A stretch of DNA of 64,000 nt from CAZGSN01 sp964371655 (GCA_964371655.1 CAYJOD010000024.1:1-64000); one strand, 5' to 3'. Shown: positions 1-8,130, numbered from the stretch's first letter. Program-made: numbers and translations. The notes: generated by a model not told the origin, from the sequence alone.

Positions 1-16
1 GGCGCGGCGCGAAGAA

Positions 17-96
17 CCCTCACCCCGGCCCTCTCCCAAAGGGAGTGGGAGCAAGGCAATCTCCCCTCTCCCTCTGGGAGAGGGTTAGGGTGAGGG
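17..96. repeat. Intergenic inverted repeat, CCCTCACCC...CCCTCTCCC family
   Basis: A left arm at 17-37 (CCCTCACCCCGG then CCCTCTCCC) faces a right arm at 76-96 that is its near-perfect reverse complement (GGGAGAGGGTTAGGGTGAGGG class). The two can fold into a long hairpin just downstream of the pspA-like gene. Related copies occur at 6619-6670 and 15307-15405. Repeats of this wording are widespread between genes of many proteobacteria; their role is unknown. Confidence 0.7.
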
Positions 97-116
97 AGCT
101 TCTATTCCCTTCCCGG

Positions 117-833
117 TCACGCTGCGGCCGATGGGCTCGGCATCACCACCGGCAGCAGCACGCGCCGACGCGATCGCTTCATCTCGTTGAGCTGCGCTCG
201 TGCCGAGGCATCTTCCTCGGCTTCGCGAATCGCGCCGAGGCGTTGTTCGAGGTCGGTGTCGCCGAGGTCGCGGCTCACCTGCATCTCCGCTACCAGCTGA
301 TTGATGTGCTCGCGCACCGCCTCAAGGGCGCGGATGTCGGCATCCGGCGACAGCCCACGCATGGTCTCCTGAAATTGCAGCCGCGCTTTCGCATTGGCCA
401 GGCGCGCGATCATGCGAACTTTCTCTTCGTGCAGACGCGCGATCTCACCCTGGAAGGCGATCAGGTTCTTCTTGGCGGCCTCGGCCTCGTCGTTGAGCTC
501 GGCTAGCTCCGAGCGAATCCTCTCGACGTCCGCCTTGAGACCGTCGCGGCGGCCGATCAACGCCAACGCCACAGCGTCGTCGTTGCAGTCGACGGCGATC
601 TCCAGTTGTTTATCGAGGCGCGTCAACGCCGACGACTTCTGCTCGAGCTCCTTCGCTAGCTTGCTGCGCAGGTAGAGCACACCGGCCGCGGCGGCACGCA
701 GATTCTCGTACTGCTCGCGACGACCGGCAATGGCGGACTCGTACACCGCCTCGGGATGGCGGTGCTCGCGCCGCCGCAGCCAATGCGAAAACGTGGCGCG
801 GATGAGATTGTGCAAACGTGCGATGAACTGCAT
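117..833 (-). CDS. pspA: PspA/IM30-family coiled-coil protein
   Basis: The 238-residue product starts MQFIARLHNLIRATF and is almost entirely charged heptad-type helix (roughly residues 30-215), as in PspA/IM30/Vipp1 proteins, which assemble on the inner membrane face and protect it under stress. Length fits the family (about 220-250). The start at 833 was chosen over an upstream extension because a strong AGGAGG lies a few bases before this ATG and the extension lacks family character. The gene follows an NtrC-type sigma-54 activator and a sensor kinase on the same strand; in enterobacteria pspA is also driven by a sigma-54 activator (PspF), so a functional link is plausible. I found no clear -24/-12 promoter in the 263-bp gap. 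Assignment is to the family; orthology to E. coli pspA is not proven. Confidence 0.75.
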   Translation of the reverse strand: MQFIARLHNLIRATFSHWLRRREHRHPEAVYESAIAGRREQYENLRAAAAGVLYLRSKLAKELEQKSSALTRLDKQLEIAVDCNDDAVALALIGRRDGLKADVERIRSELAELNDEAEAAKKNLIAFQGEIARLHEEKVRMIARLANAKARLQFQETMRGLSPDADIRALEAVREHINQLVAEMQVSRDLGDTDLEQRLGAIREAEEDASARAQLNEMKRSRRRVLLPVVMPSPSAAA

Positions 834-903
834 GGGGCCTCCTGTGCCACTACGGCTACCTTCGTACCAAGATGTTCTAAGCGGTGCGGGCGCCCTGCCT
901 GCC

Positions 904-1020
904 GCGCAGTTGCGAAAGCATTCACCCGCCGACCGCTTGCTTACGCGCGCGGCTCTGACATGGCACAACTCTGAGGATCTCGACCTGAGCCGCGACCGTT
1001 AGGGAGCGGTGATTCGTGGG
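904..1020 (-). repeat. Dispersed 117-bp repeat, copy A
   Basis: Read on the minus strand, this segment matches 38815-38931 on the plus strand at roughly 85 percent over about 117 bp with one small indel, beginning CCCACGAATCACCGCTCCCT. Internal inverted blocks (GTCGCGGCTCAGG facing CAGAGCCGCG) could form a stem. A shorter core copy lies at 24153-24177. It occupies the probable promoter region of the pspA-like gene. It has no ORF, so it would be non-autonomous if mobile. Confidence 0.7.
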
Positions 1021-1096
1021 ATTTTCCACGCCCTGTCCTTCTGACGCTCAGACTTCTGCCGTGGCACGAAGTCTTGTCGGACGCCTATCGCGTGCC

Positions 1097-2518
1097 TCAT
1101 GCCTGCGAGTCGTCGGATTTGATCCCCAACTCCCGCATCTTCTGCTGAAAGCTCTGCCGGTACATGCCAACCTCTTCCGCCGCCTTGGTGATGTTGCCAC
1201 CGTTGCGACGCAGAGCCTGCAAGAGGAAGTCGCGCTCGAAGGTCGTCACCATCCGCTCCTTCGCTTCCCGGAACGAGGGATTGCCGTCGGCGCTCTGTGT
1301 GCCGACCTTCTGCCCGTCCATCGTCTGCGATTCCGTTGCCGGTTGTCTCCGTTCGCTTTCCTCAAACAGATCCTCGACACCGATCTCCGCCCCGCTCGAC
1401 AGCAGCAGCGCTTTTTCGACCGACGAGCGCAACTCGCGCACGTTGCCTTTCCATGCGTGCGCCATGCATGCCTGAAGTGCGTCGCTGCTCAGCGCCTTCA
1501 CCGGCCGGCCGAAGTGCTCGGCGGCGCGTTTAAGGAAGTGATCGATCAGCTGCGGGACGTCGTCGCGGCGTTCGCTCAGCGGCGGAATGACCAACTCGAC
1601 GACACGCAAGCGATAGTAGAGATCTTCGCGGAAGCGCCCGGCGCGAACCGCGGCCTCGAGGTCTTGATTCGTAGCCGCGATCAAGCGGACGTCCACCTTG
1701 ATCGGCTGATTGCCACCGACGCGTTCGAACTCCTTCTCCTGGATCGCGCGCAACAGCTTCGCCTGCGTCTCCAGCGGCATGTCGCCAACCTCGTCGAGAA
1801 ACAGGGACCCGCCATCGGCCGCTTCGAACTTGCCTTCGCGTCGGGACAGCGCCCCCGTGAACGAACCGCGTTCGTGTCCGAAGAGCTCGCTCTCCACCAG
1901 CTCGCGGCTCAGCGCCGCGCAGTTCATCTTCACGAACGGCTTGTTGCCACGCGGGCTGCGGTAGTGCAGAGCATTGGCGACCAGCTCCTTGCCGGTGCCG
2001 CTTTCGCCGCGGATCAGGACGGTGACGTCGGTGTCGGCGACCTTCTCGATCATCTCGAACACGCGCCGCATGGCGGCACTCGTGCCGATCATCTGCTCGA
2101 AGTCGTAGGATCCCTGCACCTGCTGCAAGAGGCGGCGGTGATCGCGCTTGAGCAACGAGCTTTCCATCGCCTTGCGCACGACGATACGCAGCTCGTCGTT
2201 ATCGAACGGTTTTGGCACATAATCGGATGCGCCGAGCTTCATCGCCTGCACGGCGAGCTTCTCCGAGCCGTATGCCGTGATCATGATGACCGCGACGTCC
2301 GGATCCATGGAGCGGGCGCGAGCGAGCACGTCCATGCCGCTGAGGCCGGTCATGCTCAGATCTGTGACGATGACGTGAAAGCTCCCGGCCTCGATCCGGC
2401 GTATCGCCTCCTCGCCGCTGTATGCCGCTTCGACCTGGTAGCCTTCTTTGGACAGCAAGCCCTTGAGGGCCAGCACCATGGCCTTCTCGTCGTCGACGAC
2501 TAGTACGCGTCCGGACAT
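1097..2518 (-). CDS. NtrC-family sigma-54-dependent response regulator
   Basis: 473 residues in three parts: a receiver domain (about 1-120; D10/E11 acidic pocket, phospho-acceptor D53 in VTDLSMTG, K103), an AAA+ sigma-54 interaction domain (about 143-375; Walker A GESGTGKE 171-178, Walker B around 237-245, arginine-rich sensor region) and a Fis-type helix-turn-helix (440-466, GGNITKAAEEVGMYRQSF). The sigma-54 contact loop reads GSFTGA (218-223) instead of the usual GAFTGA. An AGGAG eight bases before ATG 2518 fixes the start. It is transcribed after the kinase gene, 108 bp downstream of it, and before the pspA-like gene. The product presumably turns on sigma-54 promoters when phosphorylated; targets are unknown. 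Confidence 0.93.
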   Translation of the reverse strand: MSGRVLVVDDEKAMVLALKGLLSKEGYQVEAAYSGEEAIRRIEAGSFHVIVTDLSMTGLSGMDVLARARSMDPDVAVIMITAYGSEKLAVQAMKLGASDYVPKPFDNDELRIVVRKAMESSLLKRDHRRLLQQVQGSYDFEQMIGTSAAMRRVFEMIEKVADTDVTVLIRGESGTGKELVANALHYRSPRGNKPFVKMNCAALSRELVESELFGHERGSFTGALSRREGKFEAADGGSLFLDEVGDMPLETQAKLLRAIQEKEFERVGGNQPIKVDVRLIAATNQDLEAAVRAGRFREDLYYRLRVVELVIPPLSERRDDVPQLIDHFLKRAAEHFGRPVKALSSDALQACMAHAWKGNVRELRSSVEKALLLSSGAEIGVEDLFEESERRQPATESQTMDGQKVGTQSADGNPSFREAKERMVTTFERDFLLQALRRNGGNITKAAEEVGMYRQSFQQKMRELGIKSDDSQA

Positions 2519-2559
2519 CTCAACTACTCCTGGGGGCTGAACCCCGAGGATGCAGGCAA

Positions 2560-2620
2560 CCCGGCACCTGGCACCCGAGACCCGGCCCACGAGATACGAG
2601 ATACGAGATACGAGACACGT
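2560..2620. repeat. Heptad tandem repeat (GAGATAC type) between kinase and regulator genes
   Basis: From about 2560 the sequence can be cut into successive 7-mers (CCCGGCA, CCTGGCA, CCCGAGA, CCCGGCC, CACGAGA, then TACGAGA three times, then CACG). The phase is kept while the unit drifts. It fills most of the 108-bp space between the histidine kinase stop and the response regulator start. Confidence 0.8.
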
Positions 2621-2626
2621 TCTTCT

Positions 2627-3913
2627 TCATTGCGGCAACGGCAGGCTGACGACGAACTCGGTGCCGCGCCCCTGCTCACTGACGACGTCGATACTGCCGT
2701 CGTGCGCTTCGACGATCTTCTTGGAGATTGCCATGCCCAGACCCGTGCCCTTCTCTTTGGTCGTGAAGAAGGGATTGAAGATACGCTCGATCTTGTCGGC
2801 GGGGATACCGACACCGTTGTCGCGCACGCGCACCGTGGCGCGTGCGACCGCGCCGTTCGGCGCACCGTGGTTGCCGTTCTCAATGAATAGCTCGATGCGC
2901 CGGCCCTCGACCACGGCTTCGAGAGCGTCGGTAGCGTTGTCGAGGATATTGGTGAACACCTGGCGCAGCTTCTCGCCGTCGGCGACGACGGTCGGTCCGC
3001 CGATATAGTTGCGAGCCACATGGATGTTGGCCGCACCCATCTTTGCCCGCATCTGCGTCAGGGCCGAGTCGACGACGTTGGCCAGGTTCACCGGGGTGAA
3101 GGTGTAGTCCTCTTCCTTGGCGAATTTCAGGAGATGCGAGATGCGGCGTTCGACGCGGTCGAGCTCGTCGAGAGCCACCTTCGCGTACTCGACGTTCTCC
3201 ACCGACACCGGGTCTTCGCCCATCTGCTGCACCAGGCTCTTGGCGGCGGCGATGGGATTGCGAATCTCGTGCGCGATGGTGGCGGACAACTCGTCAATGC
3301 TGCCCTGTTTTTCGGTTTGCATCGCCGACTTCTCGCGCCGCACCTCGCGGGCGACGGCGGGCTCGAAGTAGCGTTCGCGCACCAGGCGGCCGCCGAATAC
3401 CGCCATATAGTGCGAGAACAATCCGATCCCCCAACCCATGGCCGGCCACATGAACCAGGGATAAATCGTCGTCATCACATTGATCAGGGCCAGAAAAGCA
3501 ATGACGCCGAGGTAGACCATCAGGTGCGTGTGGAACCCGACCTCGGCCCGGGCACGACGGCGGGCCCGATGCAGGACCTCTTCCTCGGCGGCGTTCTGCG
3601 GAACCTCGGCGGCAGCCGGGCCGGTGGCGCCGTTCTCCGCCGCACGCACGAGGCGAAAGCCCATGCGCTCCGCCCGCCGGCGCAGGGTCCGGAAGCGCCG
3701 CGCCGTATGCTGCTCCGTCTGCAGGATGCGACGGTCCGCCTGGCGCTTGAACTTACCGCCCCACTGCTTGTGCCACTCGTCGTGCCAACGCACAGCGCCG
3801 GGAAAGCCTTCGTCGTGATCACAGTTCGGCAAGCGCGGGGCGCGCCCATCTTGGAGGTGGCGGCGGTAGTGCAGAAACAAGGCGACCGCCACGATTAACC
3901 CGATGAAAGCCAT
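2627..3913 (-). CDS. Membrane sensor histidine kinase with 2TM domain
   Basis: 428 residues. A short N-terminal hydrophobic helix (1-15) is followed by a basic cytoplasmic stretch, a two-helix membrane segment (about 128-175, HLMVYLGVIAFLALINV then YPWFMWPAMGWGIG), a HisKA domain with the phospho-acceptor H215 (ATIAHEIRNPIAA) and an HATPase_c domain: N-box around 322-330 (TNILDNATDA), G1 DNGVGIP 365-371, F-box NPFFTTK, G2 GTGLGMA 389-395. No periplasmic sensing domain is visible, so it may sense the membrane itself or a partner such as the 52-residue membrane peptide encoded 35 bp upstream. The cognate regulator is the downstream NtrC-type gene. Confidence 0.92.
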   Translation of the reverse strand: MAFIGLIVAVALFLHYRRHLQDGRAPRLPNCDHDEGFPGAVRWHDEWHKQWGGKFKRQADRRILQTEQHTARRFRTLRRRAERMGFRLVRAAENGATGPAAAEVPQNAAEEEVLHRARRRARAEVGFHTHLMVYLGVIAFLALINVMTTIYPWFMWPAMGWGIGLFSHYMAVFGGRLVRERYFEPAVAREVRREKSAMQTEKQGSIDELSATIAHEIRNPIAAAKSLVQQMGEDPVSVENVEYAKVALDELDRVERRISHLLKFAKEEDYTFTPVNLANVVDSALTQMRAKMGAANIHVARNYIGGPTVVADGEKLRQVFTNILDNATDALEAVVEGRRIELFIENGNHGAPNGAVARATVRVRDNGVGIPADKIERIFNPFFTTKEKGTGLGMAISKKIVEAHDGSIDVVSEQGRGTEFVVSLPLPQ

Positions 3914-3948
3914 CTAGCCCCGTTGTTTACATCCGAACCCGACGGATT

Positions 3949-4107
3949 TCACGCGTTTGGTGCGACCTCTAGATCTCGCGACAAGAATATGACCGTGAGC
4001 GCACACACCATCGTCACCAGCGTGCCCCAAAGGATCAGCGCCGACCCGAAATCGATTCCAGCCTTCATTACGACGCTTCCCATTGCCAACGAGTCGATGA
4101 TTCCCAT
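3949..4107 (-). CDS. Small single-pass membrane protein, unknown
   Basis: A 52-residue ORF, MGIIDSLAMGSVVMKAG..., with one clear transmembrane helix (about 18-41, IDFGSALILWGTLVTMVCALTVIF by composition) and a short acidic/polar tail. The start at 4107 has GGGAG well placed upstream; a longer in-frame start at 4158 has none. It sits 35 bp before the sensor kinase gene and is probably co-transcribed with it. I do not recognise the family. A small regulator or subunit of the kinase is possible but unproven. Confidence 0.6.
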   Translation of the reverse strand: MGIIDSLAMGSVVMKAGIDFGSALILWGTLVTMVCALTVIFLSRDLEVAPNA

Positions 4108-4291
4108 GTTTCGTCTCCCTTCCGTCGAGGACACATGGCAACCATCGTGCCAGCCCAACTAGCCAACGACGCCCCGAGTTACACCCGACAGCGCAACCTG
4201 GAGGCTGCAGCGCCGGTTCCATAGCGCAGGTTTCTCACTGCCCTTTCCGCCGGTTTACCTCGTGGCCCTTACAGCCTATTAACCCGTTCCC

Positions 4292-5173
4292 GTGCCGCCC
4301 AAGCCTCGATCTCCGATCCTCCTGCTGCTCCTCGGTTGCGCCGTCGGTATCGTTGTCGCGGCGGTTGGTCTGCTGCGAGCCAAGGAAAGTGGCGGCGGAC
4401 TGCCCACCAACGCCATCGCCCGCGTCAACGGTCAGGTGATCCGTCGTGACGACTTCCTGCGCGTTCTCGACGGGGTCGCCCAGGATCGGCGCGAGGGCCT
4501 GAGTCCGGAGGTGAGCCGGCGCGTTCTCGACCGCCTCATCGACGAAGAGCTGCTGGTCCAACGCGGGATCGAGCTCGGGCTGGCGCGCTACGACACACGC
4601 GTTCGCAAGGACCTTACTGCCGCGGTCATCGAGTCGATTGTTGCCGACGTCGACGACGTGCAACCAACCGACGCCGAGGTGCAAAGCTTCTATCGCGAGC
4701 ATCAGGATTTCTTTACCAGTCCCGGGCGCGCGCGTGTGCGCCAGATCTGGTGTCGCGCCGCAACCGTCGCCGAAGCCAGCGACGCCCTCGAACGCGCCAA
4801 GCAGGCAACGCAGCGGCTGCGCGCCGGGGAAGAGCTCGCCAGCGTCCGCAGCAGTCTGGGCGACAGCGAGCTGGCGCCTCTGCCCGACACCCTGTTGCCG
4901 CTCAGCAAATTAGCCGACTACCTGGGGCCGACGGCGCTACGCACGGTGCAGGGTCTGGAGCCGGGACAAGTCAGCGAACCGGTGCGCTCGACCAGCGGCT
5001 ACCACGTTTTGCAGCTGGTCGAGCGGCAAAGCGACGCGGCAAAGTCTCTCAACGACATTCGCCCGCAGGTGCTGCAGGAGCTCCAGCGCAACGCCGCCGA
5101 CCGTGCGCTGCGTGCGTACGTCACGGATCTGCGCTCGCGTGCGAAAGTGGAAGTCGCTCCGCTGCCGCAATGA
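4292..5173 (+). CDS. SurA/PpiD-like peptidylprolyl isomerase, membrane anchored
   Basis: 293 residues from a GTG start. One N-terminal helix (about 8-30, ILLLLLGCAVGIVVAAVGLL) anchors the protein, followed by a SurA_N-like chaperone region (40-150, ARVNGQVIRRDDFLRVL, VSRRVLDRLIDEELLVQRG) and a parvulin-type rotamase domain (about 150-275; SPGRARVRQIWCR, then GLEPGQVSEPVRSTSGYHVLQLVER). Family members help fold secreted or outer-membrane proteins. The stop overlaps the first ATG of the next gene, so the pair is probably translationally coupled. Family-level call only; SurA and PpiD cannot be told apart here. Confidence 0.85.
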   Translation: MPPKPRSPILLLLLGCAVGIVVAAVGLLRAKESGGGLPTNAIARVNGQVIRRDDFLRVLDGVAQDRREGLSPEVSRRVLDRLIDEELLVQRGIELGLARYDTRVRKDLTAAVIESIVADVDDVQPTDAEVQSFYREHQDFFTSPGRARVRQIWCRAATVAEASDALERAKQATQRLRAGEELASVRSSLGDSELAPLPDTLLPLSKLADYLGPTALRTVQGLEPGQVSEPVRSTSGYHVLQLVERQSDAAKSLNDIRPQVLQELQRNAADRALRAYVTDLRSRAKVEVAPLPQ

Positions 5174-6588
5174 TGATGAACGTATCCCGCATCTCGTATC
5201 TCGTGAAGCGTGAAGCGTATCTCGTGGCGTGCCAAAGGCATGCAGGGCCGCCTTCATGCGCTTCACGCTTCACGCTTCACACTTCGCGCTTCACGTCCGA
5301 CGCTTCACGCTTCACGCTTCACGCTTCACGTCTGACCCTTCACCCTTCACCCTTCACGCTTCACGCTTCACGCCTCACGTCTCTTCTCCTGCTCCTTACG
5401 CTTCACCTCGCGTGCGGCACTTCCCCTGCCTACGCCCACGACCGCAGCGCATCGTACTCCTCTTGGGATCTGCGCGGCCGTGACGCGCGCGTCGTTGCCC
5501 GTCTCACCGAGCTCGACCTGTCGCGATTTCCTTGGGCGATGGCCGCGGCCGACAACTACGACGAGCTCGCCGGCCAGTACGTTTCCACCCACCTGCAGCT
5601 CTTCGCCGGCGACACGCCGTGCCCGCTGCGCAATCCGCCGAGCCGGCTGGCGGCACCGCCCGGCCGTGTGATCTTCGAGTGGAACTTGCAGTGTCCGCCG
5701 GAAGGTCGATTGGAGATTCGTACCAGCCTTCTCCTCGACGTCGCACCGGCGCATTTGCACTTCGCGCGCGTCGGTCGCGACGGAACGCCGAGCCACGAAC
5801 GGGTGTTGTCGGTAGCGGAAGCCAAGTGGCCGCTCGATCTCGGCGCCGACAACAGCTCGCAACGCGATCTGAGCGGCACGTCGCTGCGCGGCTATATCGA
5901 GCTCGGCATCGAGCACATCCTCAGCGGTTACGATCACCTCGCCTTCGTCCTGGCGCTGCTGCTCATTGGCGGCAGCCTGGGCGAGGTGGCGCGCGTCGTC
6001 ACCGGTTTTACGATCGCGCACAGCGTCACCCTGGGGCTCACCGTGCTCGGTTACATTCAACCCGACAGCGCGCCGGTGGAGGCGCTGATCGGCTTATCGA
6101 TCTTTCTGGTGGCAGCCGAGAACTCGTGGCTGGTCAGCCAACAGCGCCGCCTGCTGCCGTTTGGCGTCGCCGCCGCCCTCGCAGCGCTGGCACTGGCCGC
6201 GACCTACGGCTACGGCAAGGTCCCGGCGCTGACCTGCGCCGGTCTCGCGTTGTTCACCGCCTGCTACTTCGAATTGCTACGCCGTCTTGCCGGCAGCACC
6301 TCGGTGCGCTGGGCCGTGGCCTTCCTCTTCGGCCTCGTGCACGGCTTCGCCTTCGCCACCGTGCTCGGCGAAGCCGGCCTGCCGCCCGACCGCATCGCGT
6401 CGGCCCTGCTCGGTTTCAACATCGGCGTCGAGCTCGGCCAGCTCGGAGTCGTCGCTATCATCTGGCCGATCCTCCACGCCCTGTTGCGCGCCAACAACCG
6501 CACCATCGGCCGTACCGTCGTCGAAGTCGGCTCCGCCGCCGTCGCCGGGCTCGGGTTGTTCTGGTTCGTGTCGCGTACGTTTGGCTGA
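5170..6588 (+). CDS. HupE/UreJ_2-like membrane protein with repeat-derived N-terminus
   Basis: From about residue 90 the product reads as a signal peptide (LLLLLTLHLACGTSPAYA), a periplasmic beta-rich segment and a C-terminal HupE/UreJ_2-type block of about seven helices with the family signatures GIEHILSGYDHLAFVLALLL, FTIAHSVTL and FLFGLVHGFAFA. Such proteins are thought to move nickel/cobalt or serve in metalloprotein biogenesis; no hydrogenase or urease gene is nearby. The only in-frame ATGs are at 5170-5178, overlapping the previous stop. Using them places about 75 residues of TTCACGC-repeat translation (SRFTLHA periodicity) before the signal peptide. The true start may instead be a non-ATG codon just before the Leu-rich stretch. 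Frame and end are certain, the start is not. Confidence 0.8.
   Translation: MMMNVSRISYLVKREAYLVACQRHAGPPSCASRFTLHTSRFTSDASRFTLHASRLTLHPSPFTLHASRLTSLLLLLTLHLACGTSPAYAHDRSASYSSWDLRGRDARVVARLTELDLSRFPWAMAAADNYDELAGQYVSTHLQLFAGDTPCPLRNPPSRLAAPPGRVIFEWNLQCPPEGRLEIRTSLLLDVAPAHLHFARVGRDGTPSHERVLSVAEAKWPLDLGADNSSQRDLSGTSLRGYIELGIEHILSGYDHLAFVLALLLIGGSLGEVARVVTGFTIAHSVTLGLTVLGYIQPDSAPVEALIGLSIFLVAAENSWLVSQQRRLLPFGVAAALAALALAATYGYGKVPALTCAGLALFTACYFELLRRLAGSTSVRWAVAFLFGLVHGFAFATVLGEAGLPPDRIASALLGFNIGVELGQLGVVAIIWPILHALLRANNRTIGRTVVEVGSAAVAGLGLFWFVSRTFG
5190..5382. repeat. Heptad repeats (TCTCGTA, then TTCACGC) overlapping the HupE-like 5' end
   Basis: 5190-5226 mixes TCTCGTA and GAAGCGT units. 5259-5382 is an imperfect TTCACGC array with variants (TTCACAC, TTCGCGC, TTCACCC). 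Because 7 is not divisible by 3, three units code a cyclic heptapeptide FTLHASR and this strand stays open in all frames, explaining the long repeat-derived N-terminus. Confidence 0.85.
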
Positions 6589-6618
6589 GTCGGACGAGTA
6601 CCGCGAGTTGCGGTTTCG

Positions 6619-6670
6619 GTGAGGGAATGAGGTCTGAACCCCTGGATCGCCCTCACCCCGGCCCTCTCCC
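6619..6670. repeat. Partial copy of the CCCTCACCC/CCCTCTCCC intergenic repeat
   Basis: GGTGAGGGA at 6619-6627 faces CCCTCACCCCGG plus CCCTCTCCC at 6650-6670, the same wording as the left arm of the element at 17-96. It lies immediately downstream of the HupE-like gene. The rest of the 308-bp gap (6589-6896) holds a CCGGAAA-type hairpin and the promoter region of the dehydrogenase gene. Confidence 0.55.
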
Positions 6671-6691
6671 ACAGGGAGCGTCGATAGGTCC

Positions 6692-6800
6692 GAATGGAAA
6701 ACAGGAAACGGAAAACCGGAAACTGGAAACTGGGCAATGCTCACGCAGACGGGACCGGTTCTTCATTTTCGGTTTCCGGTTTCCTGTTTTCCATTTTCCG
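6692..6800. repeat. CCGGAAA-type heptad inverted repeat, copy 1
   Basis: Left arm 6695-6736 is a run of 7-mers of the form CNGGAAA (TGGAAAA, CAGGAAA, CGGAAAA, CCGGAAA, CTGGAAA). The right arm 6764-6800 is the complementary series (CGGTTTC, CGGTTTC, CTGTTTT, CCATTTT). A 17-base perfect match (GTTTCCTGTTTTCCATT) lets the arms pair around a GC-rich loop of about 25 bases. Copies 2 and 3 are at 15184-15290 and 33903-34000. Confidence 0.85.
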
Positions 6801-6896
6801 AGCCACGGCCTATTGCGGAGACATTCGACAGCGGCGTTCTCCGTTTGCATCCTTCGCGTCTTCGTGGTGAACACGGGTCGTCTACGGAGGGTCGCT

Positions 6897-7928
6897 ATGC
6901 TTGCTGCGTTCTGTACCCAGCCCGGATCACTCGATCTGCGCGACATACCCGAGCCGCAACCGGGTGCCGACGAGGTACTGGTCAAGGTTCGCGACTGCGG
7001 CATCTGCGGCAGCGATCTCCATTTCTACCGCGGCATGTCCGCACCGCCGCGCGTGTGTCTAGGGCACGAGATTGCCGGCGAGGTCGCCGCCGTCGGCGCC
7101 GACGTCTCACGGGTGCGCTGTGGCGACGCCGTCACCATCGAGCCGCTCGTCGTCTGCCGTGAGTGCGACTTTTGCCGTAGCGGCAACTATCAGCTTTGCG
7201 CCAAGCTCTGCATCGCCGGATTCGGCCGCAATGGTGGATTCGCCGAGTACGTCGCGGTTCCCGACTACACCCTCTACCGTTTGCCGGCGGCGGTCGACTG
7301 TACCCTCGGCGCGCTCGCGGAGCCTTTAGCGGTCGGCGTTCATGCCGTCCGCATCGCCGACGTCAAGACGACGGACCACGTTCTCGTGCTGGGCGCGGGC
7401 CCGATCGGGTTGCTTGTAATTGCCGCAGCCAAGGCGGCGGGCGCCGCGGAGATCTGGGTGACGGCTCGCCACGCGCACCAGGCCGCGTCGGCACACGCGA
7501 TGGGCGCGACACGCGTATTCCCCAGTAGCGAGACCGCCGCGGAGCTGCAGGCCAGTGCCGGTCGAGACGTGGTCGATGTCGTCATCGAGACCGTCGGCGA
7601 CCGCGCCGACACGATCAGCGCCGCGATCCAATGCGTGCGCCCCGGCGGACGCGTCATCGTCCTCGGCGTGTTCAGCGTCAGGCCGACCATCGACGCTACG
7701 GCGTTGATGGCGAAGGAGGTCCGACTCATCGGTTCGATGACCTACAGCCGCACCGGCGTACGCAGCGACTTCGCCGTAGCGCTGCAGCTCCTCGCTGCGC
7801 AGCCCCAACTCTTCCGGCACATCATCACGCACCGCGTCGGCCTGCGCGACATCGCGCGCGGCTTCGAGCTAGCCGGCGACAAGGCGTCGGGCTCGATCAA
7901 GGTGATGGTGGGTCCGAACGGGCTTTGA
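6897..7928 (+). CDS. Zinc-dependent medium-chain alcohol/polyol dehydrogenase
   Basis: 343 residues with a GroES-like domain and a Rossmann domain. Catalytic zinc ligands lie in DCGICGSDLHFYRG and GHEIAGEV. The structural zinc lobe has four cysteines in CRECDFCRSGNYQLC. The nucleotide-binding motif is VLGAGPIGLL and an AEPLAVGVHAV segment precedes it, as in sorbitol/threonine dehydrogenase-type enzymes that oxidise secondary alcohols with NAD(P). GGAGG six bases before ATG 6897 fixes the start. Substrate cannot be read from sequence. It is flanked by repeats and convergent with the kinase-like gene at 8126, so it is probably monocistronic. Confidence 0.9.
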   Translation: MLAAFCTQPGSLDLRDIPEPQPGADEVLVKVRDCGICGSDLHFYRGMSAPPRVCLGHEIAGEVAAVGADVSRVRCGDAVTIEPLVVCRECDFCRSGNYQLCAKLCIAGFGRNGGFAEYVAVPDYTLYRLPAAVDCTLGALAEPLAVGVHAVRIADVKTTDHVLVLGAGPIGLLVIAAAKAAGAAEIWVTARHAHQAASAHAMGATRVFPSSETAAELQASAGRDVVDVVIETVGDRADTISAAIQCVRPGGRVIVLGVFSVRPTIDATALMAKEVRLIGSMTYSRTGVRSDFAVALQLLAAQPQLFRHIITHRVGLRDIARGFELAGDKASGSIKVMVGPNGL

Positions 7929-7954
7929 GCGACGCACTGGTGGGGCGCTTCGAC

Positions 7955-8054
7955 TGTCATTCCGAGCCATCGCAATTTCCGCGGCGAGGAATCTTCCGGG
8001 GGCCACGGTTGACACGACATTCCACTGCAGATCCTTCGCTTCGCTCAGGATGAC
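7955..8054. repeat. TGTCATTCCGAG.../...CTCAGGATGACA inverted repeat
   Basis: The left end, TGTCATTCCGAG followed by GAGGAATCT, is complemented by AGATCCTTCGC...CTCAGGATGACA at the right end. The CTTCGCTTCGCTCAGGATGACA wording recurs between genes in many unrelated bacterial genomes. It lies between convergent genes. Confidence 0.65.
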
Positions 8055-8095
8055 ATCGAGCGAAGATATCAAACAGACCCACCACCGGCTTTGAT

Positions 8096-8130
8096 TGTGA
8101 ACGACCGACGGCAGTCGTCCGTCGTTCACA
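8096..8130. other. Hairpin between convergent genes
   Basis: TGTGAACGAC at 8096-8105 pairs with GTCGTTCACA at 8121-8130 (10-bp perfect stem). The stem contains the stop codon of the leftward phosphotransferase gene. There is no T-run on either side, so rho-independent termination is uncertain. Confidence 0.45.

Noticed and set aside
1066..1090. TGGCAC-like sigma-54 promoter near 1068
   Set aside because: Spacing to the TTG is one base off and it points away from the pspA-like gene.
1016..2503. Long plus-strand ORF (495 codons) opposite the response regulator
   Set aside because: It is the antisense shadow of a clear NtrC-type gene in GC-rich DNA; no family character or SD.
5532..6896. Arg-rich plus-strand frame running through the HupE-like gene and in frame into the dehydrogenase
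   Set aside because: Frame-shifted read of the HupE-like gene. The dehydrogenase begins at 6897 with its own GGAGG.
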